Assembly: GCA_030077755.1 (NCBI GenBank)
Contig: JAQJZZ010000008.1
Span: forward strand, 2,356,001 to 2,420,000
Direction of reading: 5' to 3'
Length of the DNA: 64,000 nt
From: Filosporella fistucella
Taxonomy: Eukaryota > Ascomycota > Leotiomycetes > Helotiales
In this document: positions 32,457 through 44,173 of the stretch, one piece after another
How positions within the stretch are numbered: the first letter of the stretch is position 1
Layout of the letters: the number at the start of each line of letters is the position of its first letter
Made by a program: the position numbers and the translations under genes
Notes under the pieces: generated by a model
What the model was told of the DNA's origin: nothing
What the model saw: only the letters and a program-made list of their open reading frames with translations
Database searches by the model: none

Positions 32457-34755
32457 CCAGTTCCGGCTATCTGGATTTATGCCACATCTTTCATGACTTT
32501 ATGATAGTGTAGAATTGCGTGTAGGGGATCCCGGGAAAGGCTTGGCCGAAGGATTCTCAAGAAAGTAAACATGTGCCGGACGGTATACGGAAAACTGTAT
32601 TCCAGCAACTTGACCGGCTGTAAGAAAATGTCTCGCCATCGTCTTTACGTCACATTCAAACAATGTATTTTGCCTGCCGTTTGTGTGTGCTCGGCCTTCG
32701 AAGCTCCAGCGGAGATTTCTTCTTCATCGTGAAAGTCAAAGCGTTTCGGCCGTTGAGATTGGCTTATGGTCTGAGCGAGAATGGAGTAGATCTAGATGCA
32801 AAAGCTTCAGCAGCATGAAGAAAATTGTAACCATAATTGGGACACAATTGGGACCGAAATAATCAGAGCACTCTCCTCACTCCTTTCCATTTCCGGAAAG
32901 ATGAAGGACCAACTCAATGAGGCGCTTCTAAGATGAGAGCACAGATTTGCTGCAACTTTCTGTCCACATATAGCTGGCTGGTCATGTATATGCAGACCAG
33001 GACAGGGAAACGAGGGATAGGGCCTCTGCAGCACGGCTGACATGCGAGATGATTGGATTCGCAGACACGCGACTCGGCGTGATCTTACAACAATGACCGG
33101 AACGGGGAGATGCTTCCTAATCCATTGTGCGAGTTGTGCGGCTGTATGTTGATGGCCGATCTCTCTCCGTCTCGAAAGACCCTTCAAAAATCCAAGACGG
33201 CGTCTGACAAGAGAGCCAATGCTCGTATGGAGTGGAGGCTCTGAATAGTGGAGTGAGAAGAACTGGTCAAAGGCGCACGCCTGCCAGGTTAAGAAAGGAA
33301 ACAAGTTGAAGAGGGGTTATCGGGTCCTAGTCCGATCTACTTCAAGCCAACTGTCCGTGAAGTGGGGAGCGAAGCTGTTAGTCGTAGCTCCAATGTAAGC
33401 TAGCAGCCGGTTTCTCGTGGGATACGTACAATTCTTGAATTCGAGAAACCTAAAAGTTGCGGCTATCAGCATAATGGGATGCTGATTGCATGACACATTC
33501 AAGATTTTTAGACGTCGAGTACTGGTTTGGTACAGGTTTGAACAATTATTTAGTGATTGTGCATTCGGAGATGCGTACCTGTATGGATGGGACCGCATAT
33601 ACTTGTTGGATTACGGCCTCTCATAAGCCTTACCGTAGAAACATCAACGCTATATACCTCAGTTCTATGATTAAGAGTTGTCTTATGAGACAGCATGCTC
33701 TGCCTGATTGGAGACGGCTGACGCCCGGGGCGGAATTCTTCCTCAACGACATCTGAAACAGCATTCAGCAAGCAATGCCGGATCACTGTATGATCAATCA
33801 CGTCAGCTTGTAATTCGACTGAAACACATAACAGGCGTATTGAATTTGTCCTCCGGGATGCTGGGCTTTCGGTAGGATATTTTGAACAAATGTCTGATCT
33901 TCGGACGGCTCGATACATGAGTACTAGATTATTTTGTGTTCCCTGACCTATAGTTTGACCACCAGGTAGAATCGTCACTGTTTCCTGGTCGAAAGCAGCG
34001 TGCCCGTGATACAACATGGCATCGTATTGCAATGTCTAATAACAATTTAAAACGTGCTGAACGTACGGAGGTAAGGGCAGTCGCATTGTCCGATCTGTAT
34101 GTTAGTTCCCAGCGTTTTGGATGCGGAGGGGTAGCTGTACAGATCATACAAACGTCTAACAGCCAATATCGATAGGAAAAGCAAACCCCGTTTCTTTTCC
34201 TTCTCTTGACAATGCCGTTCCCCACAATGTAGAAAATGCCGCCTGTGACATCTATGAATCAAGCTTGTCAGGGTGTAGGAGAACACCGAAGCCAGCCGTA
34301 GATGTAGATATCCGGGTTTGTTTCACGAGGTTCGAAAGTAGTGAAGTCTTCCTCCTATGCACCGCGGTACGGAGATACGAAACCGAGTTGCTCAAGATCA
34401 GCCAAGCCAGGGCATGTATATATTCCTGTCAGCTACACCCTAGTTATCGTAGGGGAGGTAGCCTGTGAGTAGGAATTGATGCCAGTCTTGGTTCTTCCCT
34501 AGCTGTTCCTTTCCTTTCTCTTCCGTACTTTCCCTTCCCATCTCCCATCAGCCCGTCCGGTAGTAATACGTTAGATGCTTGCGAGAGCGAGCATTAGCCC
34601 AGCATCAAGCAAGCATCATATTGCATTTTAGTAGACAAACTCTGTAACCCCTCTCGGGCTCTCCTGATCTGACCTAATCGAATTAAGGCGTAGTCCAATA
34701 AGAGAAGGCGAATGAAGTTGTGTTGATAGTGCTGCCGTACCTTGGAACTGGATCT
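32457..34755. other. gene-poor stretch, chance-length frames only
   Basis: Minus-strand frames of 160-165 codons (32807-33304 and 33550-34032) are close to what chance allows at this base composition and contain no recognised motif. A pyrimidine-rich run at 34495-34560 resembles a leader or promoter element. No gene is called. Confidence 0.4.
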
Positions 34756-35019
34756 TTACCTCATTTCGCCCAGCTGGCCCAGGCTGAGGTCAGGATTATC
34801 CCTTTGGAAGGTCGTAGTGTGGTAGAGGGAAGACGCGGTGTTGGTTGGAGTGGAGGTGTTGCTATTGTTTCTAGTTGTTCTAGGTACTGAGATCGCTAAA
34901 ACAACACCACCACCGGAATTGCCCAGGCGAGTAGTTGGGGCTTGCACTGAGTACTGGGGACTGGCTTTCTCTTTTGGCACTGACTGGCGCTGGACTGGAT
35001 TGCTACAGCACAGACTACA
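34756..35019 (-). CDS. possible first exon of an unrecognised gene
   Basis: Frame from ATG at about 35019 reads MLCSLCCSNPVQRQ, then Ser/Thr/Asn-rich residues, and ends beside a strong donor (GAG|GTAAAG) near 34760. The N-terminal CSLCC could be lipid-modified. No following exon was identified, and the region may be only the divergent upstream region of the gene starting at 35446. Confidence 0.2.
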   Translation of the reverse strand, partial: CSLCCSNPVQRQSVPKEKASPQYSVQAPTTRLGNSGGGVVLAISVPRTTRNNSNTSTPTNTASSLYHTTTFQRDNPDLSLGQLGEMR

Positions 35020-35445
35020 CAACATGGCCACGGCTTTCTTCACCTAACGAGGTAAACTCCACTCACTCTGCAATCTGCTACATTGTTGCTGCACTTTAAA
35101 CTCTTCCTTCGATTCCAAGATTTCCAACTCCAGCACCGCCGTCGAAAGGCCAACTTCGCCCTCTTCCCAACCTTTGTCCTTCGAGAGGCTATTACACGCT
35201 CGTTATCTGCCGCTGTCATCGGCGCATTTCTAGGTCAATCCTCGATTGTACGACTGACGAGACACGAATTTCACTTGGGGGTGTTTACTTTCTACCCACC
35301 GTCAACAACTGTACCCCTTCTACGCCCCCGACTGCAAGTGATATGGACCCTTCTCTACGATGTTTATGAGCTCATTCACGGTCACAATAATTCCTAAGGT
35401 GTTTTCCTTTCTTGTCGGCCGGCGTGCCAGAGGAAATTCCTCGCT

Positions 35446-38400
35446 ATGAAGACAGTTCCAAGTGTGAGTTCTCAATTTGAAATTAAGGGTCTTGTATTGT
35501 CCTCGGTCAATTTCACCGGCGAGCATATGCAACACAACTGCCACTGCAATTGTGCAGCGACACGCGCTTGAACTTTCTTCTTCACAGTTACTGACTTCCA
35601 CAGCTTGTTGCCTCAAGCACCGTTGGGATAGCTGCCGCCGGATTGGTACTGGGGAAGCCGGAACGCTCGACTCCGCCACGGCCATCATCGAAGAAGAGAA
35701 AAGCTGAAGATCTTGCAGAGGTCGTAATACATAATCAAGGCACAGCATCACCAGCATCACGCCCAGCTACGAGTTCGACGGTCATCACACCCGAAGCTAG
35801 ACCTCCACTGCCCTCAAACAGTCTGCCCTCCAACCCACAAACCTCTACTCTGCGCCAACGACCTTCACATACAAAAGTAGAACAAAGTAGTGGCCATAGA
35901 CTGTCAATTTTTAGACACGAAGAGGGCGCTTCACCTCGCGATCACTCTGAGGAGGAAGTCAGAAGGGAGTCTGTTTCATCAAGAGGGTCGTGGATGAGGA
36001 GGTTGTCAACAATACCAAATTCTCACAACAACAGTCCGAGGTCAAGTATTGGGCCGGAGTCACCATCGCTAACATTCTCACACGGATCAGGGGCTCCAAT
36101 TCTATCAAACCCTGGGAGTAGCCCTGCACAATTAGCACCGAATAAACTGGTAAAAAGAGCTACGTCAGGGAGGGCAGCCAGTGGACCAGTCTTGAGGAGC
36201 AGATCCAAATCACAAGTTCCGACCCTTCGGAGACCAGCAACAAGTCATCAACGCTCTGTCACACTTCAGCAACAATTCAGAGAGGACTCCATGATTGTGA
36301 AGGATCCAGTGCCACAAACTCCGTCAACACGAGTACATGTTACGCCATCGAGTAAATACAGTACCCCAGAATCCCGTCACGCATGGCGTCTGTACTTTGA
36401 GTCTCGACCTACAAAGCTATCAAAGGAACGTTCGCCTGGGAGGCTGAGTGATGGGGGAATGCCAAACTCACTATCGACGTCAAGGAGAGTTATTCCTGAC
36501 GAGAAGGCAAAACCTACACTTGTGAAACCAGTCATGATAACAATGTCAAAGTCCAATCCTGCCATTTATTACGATGACAGCTTCACCTTAGATGATGAAG
36601 AAGGAGAAGAACTTGACGATTCACCAATACAAACGACGGAGATCACAGAAGAACCTCAAAAACGTGCCCGCAGATCTCTGTCTATGCACTTCAGCTCGCC
36701 AAGTTCCTGGATTACACGGTCAGGAAGCTTGCGAGGTAACAAACGAAATCCTGATGGGAGAAGTGGGGGTAAACGTTATTCCTCGGCGCCGTCGTCCACT
36801 TTACCAGGGCGTGGTGTTTCAACTTCACATGGCCCAGCAAATAATCGACACCGTCCCATTATGGACCCGAACGTGTTTAAGAGACAACCGATGACAGCAA
36901 CGGGGGATTCTTCGCCGATTGATCCATTTGCAATAAATTTTTCTTCGAGAAATCGTAACAGCTCTTCACCATTACCACCACTATCAAGATTGTCGAGTTT
37001 CAACGTGGATTTAGCTAGATTAGGGTTGTCGTCCTCTTCATCCTCTGCCCCGCGCCGGAGTCCAAACTCGCCGGTGATACACACGAACACAACCTCGACC
37101 TCCATTTCTTCAGCTGGTCACGCTTCTCCAGCCGCTTCCTACTCTGGTGTTGCAACCTCAAAGACGTCCAGAACTTCTGAAACCGCTGATCGTGCTTCTA
37201 CATTGGTTGGGTCAGATAATGATACCAAGGGGTTCACATCTGGAGACGAGGACGAATTAGACTTCCAGAGTGAGACAGTTTTCGACTCTCTAAGGTCCGG
37301 AGCTACGGGCAGCATGCGATCACACAACGCGCCTTTGGACTCGATGTTCGACGAATCGCCACCAAGCCTGAATGGCCACAACAAGAGTAAACGACTTTCG
37401 ATTCATGAAATGTTGGCTAACGGTGGGTTTCAAGACATGAATACTCGTATTGTGGAAGAAGATGAGGGGATGTCTACACCGGTTAAAGGCGCACGGTCGT
37501 CCCAAGAAGACACTTTCCAGACGCCAGTCAGAACCAATACTGGAAATACTATGGAATCTGACGATGTGTTTCCATCTTCTCCACCAAGTTTCTGTCTAGC
37601 AACCAGGGATTTTGGACGTCTTTCATTGGACGATGAGGATGAAGATGAGGATTGGACACGGGATGACGAGAACATGGATATCAGTGGGCAATTATCACCC
37701 CCATCGAGCTCCTTGAATTCTCGGCGGGTGAGTCCAAGTTTTCGGGCTGCATTAGCGGATGTCACGCATAGTGGATCAACAAATGGCAATCATTCCAATG
37801 GCGAACGACCCAAGAGCAATTTGTTCGATTGGTCGGAACCATCATCAAGTGAGAAGACGGATCTCATGGGCAACTCTCCACGACCTAGAACAGCGCATGC
37901 CAAACATTTAACCGATGGAAGAGGCGGACGCGCAGTTGGACGTAGAGGACCGAGTGCTCTTCATATTCGGAGTCAGAGTGTACCAGTCGTTCCTGATGTA
38001 GCTGGTCAACGAGAACACACAAAGCTTACGCCCAAGTTTGGGACATGGGGTCTGGGCGCGAAGGGCGTCAGTGAAGATTGGGATGGTGATTTTGAGTTTG
38101 AGAGTAATGATGAAGTTGTGGATGAGAATGAGGGCAAAATGGAGAACAGTGGCATGCTCGTTCCTGAAGCCATTCAGGCGAGTCAAGCAAGTGTAGTTGG
38201 ACACGTAGGACAGATTCGAGAAGTTTGTCTCTTGGTAGAGGATTTGAAACGATTGAGGTTGTTGGCAAAGGAAAAAGGCATGCTAAATGGGCCGTCGGCA
38301 CCGCTCTGGAAGGAGGCAGAAGGAATCATTGCTCTCGCAGCTCCGGACGAGGAAGATCCTCTGGCCCTCTCTCCACAGCAATCCCCATCTGCGGCCAGTT

Positions 38401-39044
38401 TCGACCAAGAAATGACGGACGACAACTTGCACGAAAGCGAATCCGAATCTGAAGAGGTACCGAAGAAGGATGTTCCATACGAGGTGCTTAATAGACACGG
38501 GAAGCCTGCTGGCTTTGTGTATGATGGCAATACTGTCCGACGCAGATCTGCATTCCTTCCAGAAGACGATATATTCGGAGCTGGTACCATTAATAATCCT
38601 CCCACCAGAGACTCCTTGCGACCACCATCTAATTCCCCTCGCCACTCCAGTATGAAAACTTCGTCGGAAATTGCCCGGTCAGTAATGGAGACAATGCACC
38701 AACACAGATCTAGCTCGGATCCCCTATTGCAAAATCTTGCCAGTCAATCACCAAATAAGATGCCTTTCGATACCACCAGTCTCCGGGATCTTGTTCATCG
38801 AGCTAGTGTCCTCAGCCGTGCTCTCTCAGATTTGATACGCAAAGCTGATGGCTCACAGAGTCCAGAAGCAAGCCCTCGCCGCGATTCGAGCCCTGCCTTC
38901 ACTAGAGTCTTTACGGATCCGAGTGTCAGTCCACCCAAACACCTCTTGAGGAGTCAGAGTAATAACTCGATCCTCAGCGGGTCAATTGACTCCTCTCCAA
39001 CGCGGAGCCTGGGTCAACGAATGCATATGATGACTGTGGTTTGA
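35446..39044 (+). CDS. large Ser/Pro-rich, mostly disordered protein
   Basis: The long exon 35604-39044 has no ATG at its open 5' end (TGA at 35592). A short first exon 35446-35463 (MKTVPS) with donor GTGAGT and a 140-nt intron ending TTCCACAG joins it in frame, giving 1,152 residues; this start is inferred. The protein is dominated by Ser, Pro, Arg and Thr with many SP/TP sites (RSLSMHFSSPSSW, RVSPSFRAALADVT). Acidic patches (DDEEGEELDD near 335, DEDEDEDW near 685) and an N-terminal basic KKRKAED suggest nuclear entry. More ordered blocks occur late: FGTWGLGAKG with EDWDGDFEFE (about 817-836), a helical LLVEDLKRLRLLAKEKG (about 881-897) with EAEGIIALA, and RHGKPAGFVYDG. It looks like a heavily phosphorylated cell-cycle or septation-type scaffold; a Byr4/Bfa1-like role is only a guess. 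I cannot name the family. Confidence 0.8.
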
Positions 39045-40313
39045 AATGGGCATCGTTTAATTTCCATAATTAAAGTCCCAAACTTGTACATGTGCGGGCC
39101 TGTTGGCCACATTTTCTTTACTTGCATAGCGATGGTTCGATTTCGTCTACTGCATGAAGCGTTTCTACTTTTAATCGCCTTTCATGTACATTTCGGCATA
39201 GAGTTGGGGGGTATCATTCAGTCTTTGTGGCGATCATTGCGTGCGACCTGCTTGCTAGCATTCACCAAAAGAATCGCGGCTCTATACTTTTCACGCCATG
39301 AATATGTTTCCTCAAGGATACCTGCGAAAAAAATGGGCAAGGTTTCAGCAAAAAGAGAGCGAAAATGCGTTTTAATGTTTGCATGATTTTTATTTGGTTT
39401 TGCTGGGTTTGCTGTTGATTTTGCTTTATCGCGTGAGTTTACAAAGCAAAATCAAAATACGCATAGCAACTGTTTTCTAGTATAGAGAAATGAAAGGCCA
39501 GGGAAGGTTATCTGTACGACAACTGTGTGATTCAACGAGAGGCCTGATAGGGTTGGAATGGAACAAAGAAGAGGACAATCCTGCTACACACAATGTCGAG
39601 TAGAAGGTTCCTAATCTTCCATATATTCAAAGCAGGGCGCAGTATGGACTGGAGATGGTATACGCTGGATTTCAGAGAGCAAGCAGTGGCCCCTATGGCA
39701 ACATTCATGAAGCACTGTGATACGTGAAATGGATGGTATGAGTGGAATGAATTGAAGACACGAATTTATTCCTTCACGTTTTGATCGCTTATCAGTTCGT
39801 AAATCGCATTTATGTAAGTTGTGGTTTGTAGTCAATGATGTCCAGAATAAGAGCTTAGGTTGTAATTTATCTGCCTAGTGGCTTAATGTGATTCTGTTAT
39901 CATCGTTGCCCTGTTATACCGTATTGATTTACCCGAACTATTTTAATACTGTAGCTAGTACTGCATTTATGTTCCCCTGGCTGCTCCTGCTCTACTAGAT
40001 CTCGGGACTGCAATTAACATCATCGTTGTTCCTGTCTCCGCGAGCTGTTGAACTTAGTGTTGCTTCTCTGATCTACTTAAATATGAGCCTTCATTGCACT
40101 AATATCTCACGACACAAGCTTTTACACTTTTCTGCGATCACTTTCAAAGCACGAAATTTCTTCTCGCATGATTCCAAGCACAGACCAGATGCTGTGTTCA
40201 AGACCGGAAATCGGAAGGCTTTGAAGCTGACATGCTATTGTACGTATTCCTCTAGATCATTTTATCTCGTACAGATCTGGAGCATTCTCGATTCTTCGAT
40301 TAAATATTGTCTC
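39045..40313. other. convergent intergenic space
   Basis: 3'UTR side of two convergent genes. AT-rich, short frames only, nothing recognised. Confidence 0.5.
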
Positions 40314-42200
40314 TTATTCGATCATAAACAACTCTTTAGTTGCTTCTCCTCTCTCTAGCATTTGATAAGCTTCTCCCTCCATCATACCCAGCACATAACA
40401 CGGCCCAACCAAAACATAATGCGAAGGCGAGGATTTCCGAAGCACTATAGGTACATTACTTCCAGACAGTACACAGATGATATCGTTTTCCAAAATGCCT
40501 ACTGGTCCAGTGCCTAAAAGTCCTTTGGAGGTGTAGAAGTGGCGAGACCATTTATAATGAGTCGGAAAATGTCCGGTAAACGCTCTGGCAATCGCCTCGA
40601 TACCTGGCACCTCGTCACCAGGTCTTCCCTTTGTCCAACCGTCGGGAATCATATCGTCCGTTGGATATGCAAACTTGCGGAATGTGTCTGGGCCATTGAC
40701 TTTCGTGGCCAGAAATCCGGTAGGATTTAGAGTCTCATGTGCATACAAGAATGCCAGGCAAAGCTCCAAGATTGTGTATTTGCCCGGCTTCAGTTGGGTA
40801 TAAGTCACAAGATCGATGCCCTGTAGGCAGACGAAAATGCTAGCCAATCCTACTGACATAGCTTGATGGCCATTGCCAGGGACTATTTCATCACCGATAG
40901 ACATAGCCGTGAGATCGAATTCGCATGATGCGTCTATATTCCTTCGTAATGCCTCTGCCGATGACCCGTGATAAGGTGCGATCTTCTTGACTGTACCACT
41001 TGAGAGTCCAGAGACTATCAAATGCTCACCCACCACCTTTGCCGACTCAAAACCCCTTTTCAAGCCAAGATCTGTGTCAAAAGACATTTCGCTCCTTGCC
41101 TCAATTGCTTGTTCTGAATATGAGATATTGCTCCAATCTATGACCCAACTTGGCAGACCAGGCAGTCTAGCGACATTATCAATACCAGCATGCCTCAACC
41201 AGTCGTGGAGAGGAATGTCGCCAATCAAGATGCTAGCAAGTTCTATGTATACACGCTTGGTAGATTTGCTGTAGTCTGGTACCATTGGAAGATCTGTTAA
41301 GCTCAGAAGACTGTAGATCTTGTCACGGGGATCCGACGCCGTAAGAGGAAGCGTCCGCTGCAAGTGCTTCCATGTCCGAGCTGATGGCCGTTGGTTGTCT
41401 GAGGCGGTGCTTATTGTACGCTGTATTGATTTAAATACTATCAATAAAATCCGGTGTAGAAAGACCCAGTCCCACGAAGTCATCGAAGGAGGCGGTGCAT
41501 CTCCTGTTGTGGTTATGAACCACAACCAAAAAGGTACAGTGTCAGATACCAATAAAGTCGCAGTTCCACACAGCAGCATGGCTTCCGGCGCAAGTTTCAA
41601 CTCCTGGTAAATCCATGCTCTATTCCAGTATTCTCTATATGTCAAGAGGGCAGCAATATCCAATATTCGCGTGTGAGTTTCGGACAAGAGGATGTCCTGA
41701 GGTGGATTTGTCCACCGGAATCGGACTCCATCACCATCCCAAATGATCCCCATGCTGTCCACCAGTCTCGTAAATAGGTTCAACACCTCCGTACTGTTAT
41801 CTTTTTCTGGCCCAAGCCAAGCGATGAGTCGTTCGCAATTCTTGTAGATATCACCCATCAATTTCACTTGTTCGTTTCTCTCCTTGACATCATTTTGGTT
41901 GATGCTTATCGCATCAATCCATAACTTTACTCCATCCTTGACGCCAGCTTCAGGCAAATTTTCCAGGGCGGCTACGAGATTCGTTGTAGCTGCAAATTTC
42001 TTCCCATTCACAATGACATCTTTCGTGATATTTGGGTCCCCCCAGACGTAAGATAAGGTCACATAGACTGGCTTATCATCGAGGGAGTAGGTGGCGAGGC
42101 TGCATTCTATGGTACCATTGTCGTTAGGCCCTAGAAGGTTTATGAGCCGGATTTGATGTTTAGAAGCTTCAAGTGACTGGTAGAGCGAAGGTTCTGCCAT
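40314..42200 (-). CDS. HET-domain (heterokaryon incompatibility type) protein
   Basis: A single exon of 628 residues starting at ATG 42200. The N-terminal HET domain spans roughly residues 45-200 and shows its three blocks: YVTLSYVWGDP, then LWIDAISINQNDVKERNEQVKLMGDIYKN (split over the core) and ERLIAWLGP. The remaining 430 residues follow the usual long variable region of HET-only proteins (PLTASDPRDKIYSLLSL, VIDWSNISYS, RKSSPSHYVLVGPCYVLGMMEGEA). Some proteins of this family trigger programmed cell death on fusion of unlike hyphae; most copies in a genome have no known partner. No NACHT, ankyrin or other effector domain follows. The frame is intact, so it is probably functional. Whether it acts in allorecognition cannot be told from sequence. 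Confidence 0.9.
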   Translation of the reverse strand: MAEPSLYQSLEASKHQIRLINLLGPNDNGTIECSLATYSLDDKPVYVTLSYVWGDPNITKDVIVNGKKFAATTNLVAALENLPEAGVKDGVKLWIDAISINQNDVKERNEQVKLMGDIYKNCERLIAWLGPEKDNSTEVLNLFTRLVDSMGIIWDGDGVRFRWTNPPQDILLSETHTRILDIAALLTYREYWNRAWIYQELKLAPEAMLLCGTATLLVSDTVPFWLWFITTTGDAPPPSMTSWDWVFLHRILLIVFKSIQRTISTASDNQRPSARTWKHLQRTLPLTASDPRDKIYSLLSLTDLPMVPDYSKSTKRVYIELASILIGDIPLHDWLRHAGIDNVARLPGLPSWVIDWSNISYSEQAIEARSEMSFDTDLGLKRGFESAKVVGEHLIVSGLSSGTVKKIAPYHGSSAEALRRNIDASCEFDLTAMSIGDEIVPGNGHQAMSVGLASIFVCLQGIDLVTYTQLKPGKYTILELCLAFLYAHETLNPTGFLATKVNGPDTFRKFAYPTDDMIPDGWTKGRPGDEVPGIEAIARAFTGHFPTHYKWSRHFYTSKGLLGTGPVGILENDIICVLSGSNVPIVLRKSSPSHYVLVGPCYVLGMMEGEAYQMLERGEATKELFMIE

Positions 42201-42602
42201 ATCCGAGACTGGCAGCCGTTTTGACGGTATTAGATTGACATTGAGCTCAGGAAAGAAGTGAAATGAGACGAATCTTGCAATATCGTCTGCGGCTGAGCTG
42301 CCGCGTAAGGCTGAGATGGCGGTCCGGTTTCGCTTCTAAAGTATTTCATACAGCCTTGCCAAGGATATGGCGAAGACCAGCGCGGAGGATACGCTATTTT
42401 GAAACAACTTTCTTAAATGTTTAAGTCGATCTAAAGTTGATATTTTCACGCCAAATCTTGGAACAATACCGCCCTGCCACATGACCCTTGTCTCGGGACA
42501 GAGGATTGTCAAATTTCAATGATTCACTATCTTCGTAAAACGTGGTCGATTCAGTTCCGAAAACCATCAAGAGGGTTTCGGCGTAAGAAAAATCAGTCTC
42601 CA
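42201..42602. other. short intergenic, HET gene promoter
   Basis: Contains the upstream region of the HET gene (minus) and the 3' end of the DAO gene (minus), which lie head to tail. No other feature is seen. Confidence 0.5.
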
Positions 42603-44173
42603 CTATACTTCTACTTCTAGCTTCAGCCTGCTCTCACTCGTCTTGAACAGTCTTGGGATTCCGCTTTCTTCAAACGACACATTTTGCTTTATCATCTTTG
42701 CTATGCCTCTTGCAGTTAAGAATATCATTGACATGCCAGACCCATTAAATCCAGCGAGAATGTATTGGCTGGGCTGGCCCGGAACCTGACCAACATGCGG
42801 AAAGCTGTCGGCTGTATTGCCCATTACTATTTTCCCAGTCAGCTATCTGCTTAGAAGAAGGAAGCATGAGCGGCATCCCGATTTTAGGAAGCGCTAGGTG
42901 TCCTACTTCCAGTCCAAATATGATCCACACTCGCACCACTGCTCTCCCACCCTCTGAAGTTATCTTGCATGACCGTCTCAAAATGCTTCCTCGCTTCATC
43001 CCCAGGGAACAGTGTACTATCATCCCAATTTCCCCACCAATTCTCTTTCTTCTCTTGAAAGGTATATTTGGCACCCCCACAAATAACTCCACCATCTGGT
43101 CGAGGGATTAGGTAATCCCGTGTCTTTGGGGAGGGATATGTGATCCCATATGTATTGCTTAGATGAGGAGGTGGAAATGGGGTATCCTTCGGTACGGAAA
43201 TATGGGAGTTGATACCTTTCACAGGAATTATTTTCTCATGGTAGAGAGGCAGAATTCCAGATGTGTACGCGTTAGTTGCGAAGATTACTTTTTGAGCTTT
43301 TATGGTGCCACGACGGGTAGTGACGATATTTAAGCCGTCTTGAGTAACGGAGATTGAGTGGACAGGCGTATGAGTTTGAAGGTTTAGGCGGCCTGTTTTG
43401 ATAAGCAGGGCTAGGAGACTGGAGACGAGTTTGTAGGGCCAGAGTTGGGCTCCAGTGGTGGTTGTTGCCGTTTTGGCAGATTTGATACCAGTGAGCTGCA
43501 TATGGGTGAGCACAGGGAACAAAATTAACGATCGTGGGGTTGTATTGACATATTTTGATGATAAAATCACTTACTCGCTCCGCATATTTTGGATTAAGAA
43601 CATCCACATCTTTAATATAGTCCAAATCATCTTTCAATTGTTGTTCATAAGTTTTTCGAACACTATCTGCATCGGCTTGGTCCAGAAAAGTCTCGACGAA
43701 ACGATCCAAAATAAAATCGCAGTCTATCTTTTCTTTGTCAATGACATATTTCATAGCATATACTTGCGCAGCGAGGAAGAGAGAAACCTCTTTTGCAGCT
43801 TCTGGGCCGTATTTTCGCGTCATTGGGTCGATGGTCAAATAGCCCATTGAACAATGGCCGCCTAAAATGTCAATTAGCACATCAACTGATAAATATAGTA
43901 GGAGAGGAGAGAAAAAGATACCCAAATACCATTTCGACCTGTCGCCCCTGAACATACTTCTCTTGCTTCCAGCAAAATAATTGAAGGAGGAGTCGGATTC
44001 TCATCAACCAGAAAATAAGCTGTCGAGGCACCCGCCATACCTGCCCCTATAATCACGACATCACATTCAGAAGGTAGTTCCTTGGTAGTTCTATGACTAT
44101 CTATCTCATGCAGTTCTGTACGCCAATATGGAAGCGTGGGATTTGGAACTGGGAAGGGTCTTGCTCGCGTCAT
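42603..44173 (-). CDS. DAO-type FAD-dependent oxidoreductase
   Basis: Four exons, 44173-43930, 43861-43575, 43495-42907 and 42826-42603, give 447 residues; introns are 68-80 nt with frame-keeping GT-AG ends. ATG 44173 (MTRARPFPVPNP) is used. The N-terminus carries the FAD dinucleotide motif CDVVIIGAGMAGASTAYF (37-54) and EAREVCSGATGRNGGHC, the hallmark of the DAO/glycine-oxidase family. The middle holds TGAQLWPYKLVSSLL and KVIFATNAYTSGILP, and the end has DHIWTGIMGNTADSFPHVG and the flavin-side GFNGSGMSM. These enzymes oxidise amines or secondary amino acids with release of hydrogen peroxide; the substrate is not deducible. The closest type is the fungal family annotated as FAD-dependent oxidoreductases with a YWRTELHEIDSHR leader, often near secondary-metabolite or catabolic genes. 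Confidence 0.88.

Noticed and set aside
32807..34032. Minus-strand frames of 160-165 codons
   Set aside because: About one such frame is expected by chance in a window of this size and composition. They show no signal peptide, motif or splice chain.
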